Shown: positions 28,201 through 36,209, numbered from the stretch's first letter. The stretch is DNA of 37,500 bases from Trachelipus rathkii (GCA_015478945.1 JABUQX010027661.1:1-37500); one strand, 5' to 3'. Program-made: numbers and translations. The notes: generated by a model from the sequence alone, not told the origin.

Positions 28201-28800
28201 ACATATGTGTAAAATTGATGGGACTTTTCCTTTGAGGTTTATTAGGAGATTGTGAGACAATATGAGAAATTTATGAACTTCTTAAAGTACGATTTTTTCC
28301 CTAATTTCAACATTTGAAATTATTTCGTAAATCTTAAAATTCGAGTTGTTTAGGTATTTTCAGCATTTTGAAAAATAATGTGTTTCATATGAATTGGCCA
28401 AATTTCACAAAAAGCAATAAATTAGATGCGACATTTATTAATAGTTTTTAGGGGTCTTAAATGACGGTTTTTAATGAAATTTAATATTTGTTTTTTATAT
28501 ACCAATATTTCATTAGTTGTGAAACCTGTTTTAATTAAAAATTTTAACTCTTAAAATTACGATTTTTATAACTTCTAAAATTGTGCTTTTTCTTAAATTT
28601 TCACTTCAAATGCTAGAAATATGATTTTTTTGAAGGATAAGTATTAATTTAATTAGTGATGATTGCGATTTGGTTTCACAGATGTTTAATATGAAGATCT
28701 TTTTGGTAATTTAAAATTGGTTTTTTAACGGTATTCTTCAGCTTTGAAAAAAGTAATGTGCTTTTATGTGAAGTGATCAATTTCAAGAAAGCAGAAAAGC
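19231..28800 (+). repeat. Main satellite array, ~306-bp monomer
   Basis: Roughly 25-30 head-to-tail copies of an AT-rich monomer. Counting one consensus unit gives 306 bp; measured distances between successive aattgag anchors are 315 (25436 to 25751), 305 (to 26056), 302 (to 26358) and 315 (to 26673). Shared landmarks are gcaatttcaaaaagcagaaa, ttttaggtgtcttaaattga, cattagttgtgaaaacctg, acgctttttcttaaattttc and agaactcttaaaagtacga. All copies have the same orientation. Copies at about 25.6-26.5 kb are nearly identical; others differ mostly by small indels, and a few are interrupted (around 19640-19800, 20330-20400, 22890-23040 and 27980-28260). No long open frame or RNA promoter is visible. 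A role in heterochromatin or a centromere is possible but not shown. Confidence 0.93.
25751..26055 (+). repeat. Representative satellite monomer with four internal subrepeats
   Basis: This 305-bp copy shows the monomer's structure. Taking aattgag as position 1, a motif close to tcttaaaattgacgttttt appears four times per unit: crossing the unit boundary (about 301), and at about 103, 200 and 248. Each is followed by a motif close to tttcaacatttgaaattatt, at about 22, 129, 225 and 273. Distances between successive motifs are about 108, 97, 48 and 53 bp, near one or two multiples of 51 bp, and 306 is about six times 51. The simplest reading is an ancestral ~50-bp repeat that diverged and was then amplified as a larger unit. 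Confidence 0.75.
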
Positions 28801-29930
28801 TAAAAGCGAAATCCAAAATCAAAGTCAGCCATGACGTTACGATACGCTCAACAATAACTAGTTATTTAAAATTTATGGACTCTAAGTTTTGATAAGGTAT
28901 AAAATATGGTCCTGCTCCTATAAGTATGAATCAATAAAGATGATATACCATCAATCATTAACCAATTTCAATGAAAATCGCAAATGTGAAAAGGAGGGGA
29001 CTTTTAAAAAAATTGGAATTGTTAGGGGAAATTAATTTTTCCCAGTAATTATATGGGTAGCTATGGAATTGTTAAAGTATCGAATCATGAGATATGGACC
29101 AAGACAGACCTAAGGTACAATAATATTTGCAAGCCAAATTTAATGAAGTAGAAGTAAAATGAGTTTCCTATTGAATATAGTTTTAAATGGGCTATTACTT
29201 ATACATAGATAAATTTATAAATGAAATTTCTTGCAGGTTAATTTTTTTTATCCAAGCTTGAGCTAATTAAGAAAGAGATAATGAATAGGAAAAAAAACCT
29301 TTCTCACCCTGAAATTCTTTCTTTTATTTCTTCTTTCTCTGCGCACTGCAGTTTTGTAATCCTGGCTTACTATAAGTATATAGTAAGCATCAATCACATG
29401 AACTTCTAGAGCAAGATCTGGAGCTATTTAGATTAGATTGTGTGGGGATTGAAGGTTACCACATGTACATGGGATTAACGTTATATAAAAACAATATGTT
29501 ATTCCTTAAAGGAATAGTTATAATTATTTGGCCAGCCCGATTTTACACCAGCGTTGGATATTATAGGCCTTGTTTCTAAAGTATAATTGAGCATCGCCTT
29601 CTCTTCGTAGGATTTTTTTTCTGTAGGTCATAAAAAAGTTGCCATTTTTGGGGGGGGGGTTTCTTTTCTCAGTGAAATTTCTTTAACCTAAGGCTTTCTT
29701 TGAAGAGGGAAAGCCATTGGATAGAAGGAATAATTTTCCTAACCATTATCTCTTTCTTCAACTTTAAATATTAAAACTGAGAAATTAATAATTAATAGTA
29801 AAAAATAAACTAAAGTTTCATAAATAGATTAATATATTCAAGAAGGACTCATTTACTTCCACTTTTATTAGAGTTGGCTTCTATAAATTCTTATGAACTA
29901 TTTTCACTATTTGGCAGAAGGAAATATAAC
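28801..29930. other. Unique-looking non-satellite DNA
   Basis: Satellite similarity stops near 28800, after a last caatttcaagaaagcagaaaagc. Beyond it the composition is more balanced, and no gene, RNA gene or mobile element is recognised. Contents include a run of ten G at 29650-29659, a pyrimidine-rich stretch near 29310-29340, and a perfect hairpin at 29365-29388. The next recognisable feature is the (CA)n tract at about 30014. Confidence 0.6.
29365..29388. other. Perfect 10-bp stem hairpin
   Basis: The arms gcttactata and tatagtaagc are exact reverse complements separated by the four bases agta. In AT-rich DNA short palindromes are common, but a perfect ten-pair stem containing four G/C positions is less so. 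It is not next to any open frame. It could be the remains of a small inverted-repeat element or chance. Confidence 0.6.
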
Positions 29931-30013
29931 TGATTGCTAAAGGCTCACAAAAATCGAAAAACTACGCAGTTTTTCGTACACATACATTCTCAATCACACA
30001 GACACTCATATAA

Positions 30014-30124
<111 letters not shown>

Positions 30125-30439
30125 AGTAAAGAAAAATATATACATTATATTTTAAATTATATTTATATATATATATATAGGCCAGCATCCGAAAAGTTCG
30201 CATGTAACTTGAAACTAAATAAATCTACAGGAAAATAAATATCATTTTATTAATCAGGAGACATTTTTACCGCAGAAATAAAAAAAAATTATTTTATTCT
30301 AATATTTATTAATAACCTCCTTATTAATATTAGTAAAAATTTTCAGTGCACGCTCTGAATGAAATTGAAAGATGCATTGTCTCGAGAAAAAGTTGCCACA
30401 CACCGCTTTATTTACGCAAGGGAGAAAATTTATTTTTTT

Positions 30440-30615
30440 CTTTTTTATATCCTTTGGGGGTTCGAGCCGAAGGAGGGACAAAGGGGGGACGAAGTCCCCC
30501 CGTCGTCCCGCGGTAGGCCAAGAAACCCCGACTCTATCCATCATTCTTGTTTACCCGGGGTATTTGTCCGTTTAAAAAAAAAAAAAATTCCAACATTGGC
30601 ACTTTCCGTCCTCAG
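30440..30615 (+). repeat. GC-rich module, copy 1 (plus orientation)
   Basis: A module inside the first inverted-repeat element. It begins around ttcttttttatatccttt, passes through gggggttcgagccgaagg, a perfect hairpin, ccccgact, gggtattt, a poly(A) run of about 13, and ends around cattggcac. The same order of blocks recurs in reverse orientation at 31070-31250. It stands out from its surroundings by high G+C. The bases gttcgagcc at 30460-30468 match the RNA polymerase III B-box consensus, but no A-box is seen upstream and copy 2 does not keep the motif. Confidence 0.8.
30483..30501. other. Perfect GC-rich hairpin in module copy 1
   Basis: ggggggac and gtcccccc are exact complements around the three-base loop gaa. 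The same hairpin is preserved base for base in the inverted copy at 31191-31209, although the surrounding sequence differs. It could be structural, or simply the best-preserved part of two related copies. Confidence 0.85.
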
Positions 30616-30819
30616 TCGTAGTGAGGGCATCTTCGAATTGTCAAAACTGTAATATTTTCAGATTTTTTTAACATTTTTTAAATTTTTTAACAAGCGTTAT
30701 TTTTATTATTATTTTTTATACTGCGGTAAAAATGTCTCCTGATTATAAAATGCTATTTATTTTCGTGTAGCTGTTTTATAGTTTTCTAGTTACATGCCTG
30801 AACTTTTCGGGATGCTGCG

Positions 30820-30945
30820 ATATATATATATAATATATATATATAGTATATATATTATTAATATATATATATATATATATTATATATACTATATATATTT
30901 ATATATATATATATTGATATATCTATATTTATAGATATTTCAGTA
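30820..30945. repeat. (TA)n-rich tract
   Basis: TA dinucleotide runs broken by short insertions (agtata, ttatta, ctata), lying between the two inverted-repeat elements. It directly abuts the right end of the first element. Confidence 0.9.
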
Positions 30946-31069
30946 TCGTATATTTATTCTAGGATATATAAATTGAATAATATACAAAATTGTATACTTT
31001 AAAGGTAGTTAAACCGATATATATCGAACGAAAAATGTAATCGATTTTTTTTCTATTATTTCAAGGCAA

Positions 31070-31250
31070 AAGTGCGACAAGGTTGCCAATGACAGTTTTT
31101 TTTTTTTTTTTTTTTTTTACTAAGGAATACCCAAGAGTAAAATAGCAAAGATGGGAAGAGTCAGGGTCTCTCGGCCTCGCGGGTGACGACGGGGGGACTT
31201 CGTCCCCCCTCTGTCCCCTCCGTCGGTCGAGCCCCCTTAAAATATATAAC
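31070..31250 (-). repeat. GC-rich module, copy 2 (minus orientation)
   Basis: Read on the minus strand this matches 30440-30615 block by block: tgttatatatttt, gggggctcgaccga, the hairpin, ccctgactc, gggtattcc, a poly(A) run of about 23-24, then cattggcaacc. The B-box-like bases of copy 1 are altered here. The open frame at 31061-31252 on this strand is accidental; its translation resembles that of copy 1 only because the DNA is related. Confidence 0.8.
31191..31209. other. Perfect GC-rich hairpin in module copy 2
   Basis: ggggggac and gtcccccc pair around ttc. This is the exact reverse complement of the hairpin at 30483-30501. Confidence 0.85.
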
Positions 31251-31478
31251 AAAAGAACAGATTCAAAAAAATTAACATGAAAGTTAACATGAATATAATG
31301 AGAAGTAAAGTAGTTTTGAGGAAATTGTTTTCGGCCCGCCGGAATGTTTTTTTTTTCCTTAATTGGGAGGGGGTTTTTTAGCTAACAACCGTGACAACTG
31401 CTGGGCTTCAATGGAGCCCGATTTCCGCGTTGTCCGATATTATGCATTTTATGTAACTTCCTTTATAGGATAACGTGC

Positions 31479-31505
31479 TATATATATATACTTATAATAT
31501 ATATA

Positions 31506-31544
<39 letters not shown>

Positions 31545-31607
31545 TATTATATATATATTATATATATATCTATTAATATTATTTATATATATTATTATAT
31601 ATATACA
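31479..31607. repeat. (TA)n-rich tract beside the LTR
   Basis: Interrupted TA dinucleotides that run up to the outer edge of the retrotransposon's 3' LTR. The LTR element therefore appears to have inserted in or beside a TA microsatellite. Confidence 0.9.
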
Positions 31608-31608
31608 T

Positions 31609-32108
31609 TGTTGATCTCTATAATGTTTAATTGGCCCTATTTAAGAGATTACTTTGATATAGCAATAAAATAGTTTTGGAATAGCGAAACGCTTCTTTAA
31701 TTATTTCTTTACTAATTATTTCCATGAATTTTACATGAAAACACATTAAGATATTTCACTATTGATCAAAATTAAATGTTTACTTTATTAAATACTTCAA
31801 ATCTGACTCTAATTACAGTATCAATATTTGGATCGAGAGAGTGTCAAAGTGTTCGCTCTCCGATCTATTCATACTGGCATCTATGCAGTGGCCAGGCCGT
31901 TTTCTGACAGGTCACCTCGGTGACTTTGATATTATACAAAAATAAGAATGAACACAATTATTTCGGCTTTTAACAACAGGACTTATACAGGTTTCTTACA
32001 GCTGTGTCAAATCTTTTTGGTAGCACTTACATATATCCTTTATAATTTTATACTAAACTATGTACGATTCCGGTTACATAATGGTTATCTTAAAAGTTGC
32101 CTGTAACA
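31609..32108 (-). repeat. Probable 3' LTR
   Basis: On the minus strand this ~500-bp stretch starts TGTTACA directly after a purine tract and can be closed at GATCAACA, giving the usual TG...CA ends. Within it are a TATA-like tataaaat near 32040-32055, a likely polyadenylation signal aataaa near 31783-31790, and less AT-rich sequence around 31850-31930. Beyond the outer end is (TA)n. Without the 5' LTR both boundaries remain inferred. A second TGTTACA at 32248-32242, also after a purine-rich stretch, is an alternative start that would make the LTR ~640 bp. Confidence 0.6.
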
Positions 32109-32116
32109 CCCCTTCT
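32109..32116 (-). promoter_or_regulatory. Polypurine tract for plus-strand priming
   Basis: On the minus strand AGAAGGGG lies immediately before TGTTACA. A purine run abutting the 3' LTR primes second-strand DNA synthesis in LTR retrotransposons. The weaker alternative is TAAAGTAAAGG just before the second TGTTACA at 32248. Confidence 0.55.
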
Positions 32117-32289
32117 GACAATTTTTTTTTTTAAAACGGTTTTAGGATGAGAGACAGTGACTACGAAAGTTAGAGAGTAAAACAATAATTTTCCTAAAAT
32201 AATAGCTCTCCTACTGGAGGCAACCCTTTCTTCATTTTTTATGTAACACCTTTACTTTAGGCGTTTTTACCATCTGAAAAGAAAAAATT

Positions 32290-32291
<2 letters not shown>

Positions 32292-32335
<44 letters not shown>
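32292..32335 (-). repeat. 44-base homopolymer (T on plus, A on minus)
   Basis: An uninterrupted run of 44 T on the plus strand lies between the integrase C-terminus and the polypurine tract. Read with the element it is a poly(A) run. It could be homopolymer slippage, or the tail of a small retroposed insert whose body is no longer recognisable. Confidence 0.95.
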
Positions 32336-32340
<5 letters not shown>

Positions 32341-32368
32341 GTTATTTTCTCTTTCTAAATCTACTAAG

Positions 32369-33354
32369 TTATAATATATGCGAACGTTTCTTAAATTTTC
32401 TAAATGGGGCTTCCCATTTTTTTTCGATAAGTACGTTCTGTTTATTAACTTTTATAACTTTAAAGGGGCCGACATAGCGGGGAGCTAGTTTGCCGACATT
32501 AAACTGTGTCTGCCGCACCACGACAAATTTTGCCTCATGTAACCCTTTGGGCACAAAGACGTGTCGATTTTTATAATTGGTGTGTGGAGCCAGGCTGCGC
32601 TAAAAGAGCGGCTAGCTTTTTAACATATGCATTATATTCTTTGGGCGTCTCCGCAGAAGGATCAACTATCCACTAAGGTATTTCTATAATTTTGCCACAT
32701 CAAGTTGTCGGGGCTGAGGACCTCTTTGTTATCGGCGCGCGCTTCTCAGAGTGAACAACACAATAGTAAGAGGCTCGGCCAGTCGGAGGGGCTTAAATCA
32801 ATGTTCTTGAAATACTTCAGACAGCCAGGCAAATTCCCTATGACTTACCTCCAGAGGCCATTACATCTAGGATTTGAGCTACACGTAGTCCGGTGCTCCA
32901 TTCCCACGGCCCTACAAACTTCCTCAAACAAGCGACTAGTGAAATTCGCACCTAAATCCGAAATAATTACCTGAGGAATTCCACAGAACGGAAATAGCTC
33001 GTGAATGAATGCATTCAATATTTCTCCCGAATTTATTTCTTTGAGAGGCACAGCGAACAAGTACTTACTGTAGCGGTCAATTAACGTAAGTAGGTATTTG
33101 TACCCTCTCGCATTAGGTAACTTAAGAATGTCAACATGAACGGCTTGAAACTTCTTCGTTACTTCTTTAAAAACCCCGTAACCAGGACTTATACCTGGTA
33201 CTGTTTTATTTTTTTGACATGCTGAGCACGTGCGGATAAACTGTTTTATCTTCTTATGCATGTGCTGGAACACAAATTCATATTTTATGCTAAGGAGGGT
33301 TTTATTCACACCCAAGTGTCCTTTATTGTGGTATTCGCTGATTACCTTCTGCAC
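32369..33354 (-). pseudogene. Integrase, broken (Ty3/gypsy pol C-terminal part)
   Basis: Integrase inserts the element's cDNA into the chromosome. The first open piece (33354-32845, 169 codons) carries the zinc-binding HH-CC module (His9, His13, Cys43, Cys46) and the first two catalytic aspartates (Asp75 in VHVDI, Asp133 in ISDLGANF). The frame then shifts and stops right after an NG motif, at the position where the third catalytic residue, a glutamate about 35 residues after Asp133, is expected. A second piece (32554-32369, 61 codons) contains APRYVGPFKVI and VLIEKKW, a GPY/F-type C-terminal domain. The intervening ~290 bases are coding-like but out of frame. This copy as read cannot make a complete enzyme. 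Confidence 0.9.
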
Positions 33355-34185
33355 ACTATTTTCAGGGCATAGTTTAACGAGACATAGACAATTAATTCTA
33401 TCTCCTTTCCGTCATAAAAGAATTTCTGTTTTATTAACTTCAAAGTTGTTTTCTCTCTCTTCGCCATCAGATCACTAAGGTATTTATCTGACTGTTGGTG
33501 CTGCCTAATTTCTTCACAAAGTCCAAATCTCGTTTGAAATGCGAATATTTTTGCATTTTTATCAAACGTGGTTACTAAATTTATTTTGGCAATTTCCAAT
33601 ATGGCCGCTTCAGTGCGACTGCTGTTTTCATTTCGACAAGACAGATCTATCGGTGCACATTCATTCATTACCAAGTTAATAGCACCTAAGTCAGACGCTA
33701 TAGTATTCTCAGCCGATTGCTCATTGGCCGTCGTGAATCGGTGGGCGGAGTCACAGACTACACTAGTCGGACCTGCCTCTTCTCCTCCCTCCTGCTCATC
33801 TTGGGCAATATTATTTGCAAGAAAATATTTTAATAACGCATTTTGATTTTCGGTAATTAACTCCATCGTGATATTAAAAGTACTCAAAATAGCGAGTTCC
33901 CTCAATTCCCTAGCATTATAATTTTGTACATCATTAGCATGATTTATTTTATATACAAACGCGCGAGAGCACGTACAGATACGCACATGCTTTCCCGCTA
34001 AAATTGATCCATATTTCTTGAATAATTTTGTTAACCCTAATAAAAGCTTATTTAATGGCAAATATCGTTTTCTGTTGTATTAAAAGACCCACTATAAAAC
34101 GCAAAAAGCGTGCCTTCCTCATCGTCCGACATAATTACTGTATTAAAAGCTTTATTATTTGCATAAAGTACCTTTGAGAGGCGAT
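33342..34185 (-). pseudogene. RNase H and RNase H-integrase linker, degraded
   Basis: A 239-codon open piece (34061-33342) begins inside the RNase H domain. Its first ~65 residues, including SILAGKHVRICT and NARELRELAILSTFNI, match the second half of Ty3/gypsy RNase H. Just upstream, in another frame (about 34180-34062), lie FAFYSGSFN and a TEND segment that fit the preceding strand. The piece then crosses a poorly conserved linker and the segment leading into the integrase zinc finger (EEIRQHQQSDKYLSDL). Its role would be to degrade the RNA template during reverse transcription. At least one frameshift separates it from the reverse transcriptase and another from the integrase. The first catalytic acidic residues are not clearly visible. 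Confidence 0.8.
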
Positions 34186-34192
34186 CGTACTG

Positions 34193-35100
34193 TTAGGTTA
34201 CACCTGCAAGTCGTGAGGCGTGACGATCGCTCTGTCCTTTATAATCTATAAAAGACTTCTCAGCCTCGGATGACCACGTGATTTTTTTATTAGAACTATT
34301 CTTTCCCTTCAAATAACTATACAAAGGCAACGTTAGATTTGTAAAACACGGTATATTTTGGAGGTAAAATGAAATTCTGCCAACAAACGAACGCACTTCT
34401 TTTATGGTTACCGGGCGAGGAACATTAATTATTTCCTTAACTTTTTCAGACAATGGCGCAAGCCCTTCTTCCGTCAAGTCAAAACCCAAATAACTTAACC
34501 TTTTTACCCCAAATTCGCATTTTTTTTTATTTAAACAAATTTTAAAATAATTTAATCTCTCAAATACTTGTTTAAGTACCACCACGTGGTCTGATAAATC
34601 TTTGGTCCCTATCAAAATATCGTCTAAGTACACGTGTACACTGGGGATGCCTTGAAGCAATATCGATAAAAATCTCATGAAACATGAACTCGAATTTTTA
34701 AATCCCATTTTTAATTGTCTAAAAGAAAAAATTGCCGATCATTGTACTAATAGTAAAATAATGTTGATCGGCTTCTGCCAAAGGCAGAAGATAGTACACG
34801 TTCGTGACGTCAAGTTTACTTAATACCTTTGTCCAATGAAGCCCACTAAATATATCATTTATATTCGGCATAGCAAATACATCATTTTTCGTCACGGAAT
34901 TAAGTTTTCTAAAATCACACAACCAGATTCGTGACGCCCTCCCCCACTTTTTTCAAACGCTGATTGGCAAACTCCATTTGAGAAGGCGGCTTCCTCTTTA
35001 AAACTTTCGCTTTACTAAATTTAATAGCTCCCTCTTTGTTTGTTCGAATAATTTATGAGGAATACGACGAGGTTTAAGTTTTATTGGAACTCCGCTTATA
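34193..35100 (-). pseudogene. Reverse transcriptase, frameshifted
   Basis: This domain copies element RNA into DNA. The most upstream part (about 35100-35030) reads IKLKPRRIPHKLFEQ, the usual lead-in to Ty3/gypsy reverse transcriptase. The next ~110 bases are disordered. An open piece at 34922-34719 then has DFRKLNSVTKND and the catalytic SKLDV (Asp38 of that piece). After a short break another piece (34708-34193) has MGFKNSS and the hallmark VYLDDILIG (YLDD at residues 27-30), then the thumb and connection (FVGRISFYLQNIPCFT). So all three catalytic aspartates can be seen, but on separate frames. The breaks may be true decay or indel errors in the assembly. Confidence 0.92.
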
Positions 35101-35173
35101 TTAGTTTTATAAGGAAAAAGGGAAGATATTTCCTTCAAAATAGCAGTTGGAATTCGAGTCTCCTCTCCCCACC

Positions 35174-35740
35174 TCAGAACACAAGTATCCCCCCATTTCT
35201 ATTCCCAAGTTTCGACTCAGCGTTCTCCCCTCCCCCAAATTCTTTGAACAGGTCGTCCCAAGCTTTAAGTTGTTTTTCCCGAATATTAAAATTTTCCGGC
35301 AAATAAGCATTTACAAATAAATGTTTAAATTCAAATACCAGATTATTAACTATAGGAATATCACTAAAAAGTTCACTAGAAACTACAGAAGGAGAAAACT
35401 GAGAGAGAGAGTGAATGAAAGCATTATCTCTACAAATCGTGTTATTACATAAATTTATACCTTCTTTGCTCTGAGTATCCGTTAACACATCTGTCTCAAA
35501 ATTAATATTAAACGAAAATTTTTTTAAAAACGGCATTCCTAATATACAAATGGGCAATTTAGTAGTTAGAAATTCTACATCATAAGTTCTCTTTAAACCA
35601 AAATCAATTGTAACAATTTCGCGAGAGTATATGTCAATTACGGTATCATTGGCTGCTTTTAATTTGCCCCAATAATCGATTATATTATTGTCTCCATCCA
35701 AAGGGAGTAATTGACTCTCACTAACACTCCTCTAAAAATA
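35174..35740 (-). pseudogene. Aspartic protease remnant, N-terminus lost
   Basis: The protease would cut the gag-pol polyprotein. The 175-codon open piece (35701-35174) contains KLKAANDTVIDIYS, then DFGLKRTYDVEFLTTKLPI and ICILGMPFLKKF, which correspond to the flap and the ILG-xx-FL motif of retroviral-type proteases. Upstream, SQLLPL fits the stretch that normally follows the D-S/T-G active site, but a stop codon lies just before it and no D-S/T-G is visible. The remainder, to 35174, is a linker toward reverse transcriptase. This piece starts at a non-ATG codon, as expected for an internal part of a polyprotein. Confidence 0.8.
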
Positions 35741-35813
35741 AAGACTCTTGTTGATATTTTATCACAATTGTATAAAGTTTATAATCTCTTACATTATTTA
35801 TTCCAGAACAAAT

Positions 35814-36025
35814 TATTTTGACGGAGCTTTCTCCAGTCGAGCATCCGTAATTCAATATTTTTGGTGAGCGGCGGCTAGAAGCCCAGCGTGGTATCGTTGG
35901 GTTACTCGATACTCATTGTCAATAGTCGGAATACTCAGAGCTTCATTGAAGAAGATGACCTCCTTGTACATGCCAGTGAGCACTTCGCTCGATACCTTTA
36001 TATTACTCAAAGCTACATTATTATA

Positions 36026-36058
<33 letters not shown>

Positions 36059-36081
36059 CCCCTTAGAATACCAAACGTACC

Positions 36082-36116
<35 letters not shown>

Positions 36117-36209
36117 TATTTTATTATTATTATTATTATTATTATTTTATTATTATATTATTATTATTATTAATTATTAATTATTTTATATCTATAATAC
36201 TATTTGACG
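35814..36209 (+). mobile_element. Retroposon-like insert with (ATT)n tail inside the LTR element
   Basis: Near-identical short sequences, tattttgacg at 35814-35823 and tatttgacg at 36201-36209, flank ~377 bp that do not look like retrotransposon sequence. The insert's left ~190 bp (about 35824-36015) are less AT-rich than their surroundings. They are followed by two (ATT)n tracts, so on the plus strand it reads as a short body with a microsatellite tail, like some SINEs or LINE 3' fragments. On the minus strand the body is open for about 48 codons, with no recognised motif. I see no good tRNA A-box and B-box pair. Arms gtatcg and cgatac around ten bases lie at about 35890-35912. Confidence 0.55.
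36018..36175 (+). repeat. (ATT)n microsatellite in two blocks
   Basis: ATT repeats at about 36018-36058 and, with occasional interruptions, at about 36082-36175, separated by ~24 bases of non-repeat sequence containing agaataccaaacg. The plus-strand frame running across them is a translation of the repeat (poly-isoleucine and poly-tyrosine) and is not a gene. Confidence 0.95.

Larger units (their letters stand above)
30181..30819. mobile_element. MITE-like element with ~120-bp terminal inverted repeats
   Basis: The left end (about 30181-30300) and the reverse complement of the right end (about 30695-30819) align along ~120 bp. Shared blocks include gaaaagttc, gcatgtaact, gaaaataaat, and caggagacatttttaccgca. 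The element is ~640 bp and is bounded on both sides by TA dinucleotides (tatatatag at left, gatatatata at right), consistent with a TA target site as used by Tc1/mariner-type elements. It encodes no transposase; the frames at 30299-30652 are short and overlap on both strands. It is therefore best read as a non-autonomous element. The family is not identified, and the exact outer base is uncertain because of the TA flanks. Confidence 0.8.
30985..31479. mobile_element. Candidate second inverted-repeat element
   Basis: A ~495-bp stretch between (TA)n tracts. Its left end, with tttaaaggtagtta near 30998-31011, resembles the reverse complement of its right end, with tataaaggaagtta near 31453-31466. 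A further weaker match follows (atatatcgaacg against atatcggacaacg). The inverted repeats are more diverged than those of the first element and the left boundary is uncertain. The interior contains the GC-rich module in minus orientation. No transposase is encoded. It could instead be a fragment of some other repeat. Confidence 0.45.

Noticed and set aside
19231..28800. CRISPR-like array
   Set aside because: Repeats are ~306-bp tandem monomers without unique spacers, in what looks like an animal genome; this is a satellite.
30460..30468. gttcgagcc as a polymerase III B-box, suggesting a tRNA-derived SINE
   Set aside because: A nine-base match, no A-box at a suitable distance upstream, and the motif is not kept in the second module copy.
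30299..31252. Short proteins containing an RGDEVPPSS-like string
   Set aside because: They come from the two copies of the GC-rich module; overlapping frames on both strands and the repeat nature explain the similarity.
32118..32368. Envelope gene between integrase and LTR
   Set aside because: The interval is too short and has no open frame, signal peptide or membrane segment, so the element is not an env-bearing type as seen here.
35055..35306. Plus-strand frame across the protease-reverse transcriptase linker
   Set aside because: Antisense shadow of the minus-strand pol sequence, like the other plus-strand frames at 32705-32974, 33230-33478, 33568-33846 and 37128-37367.
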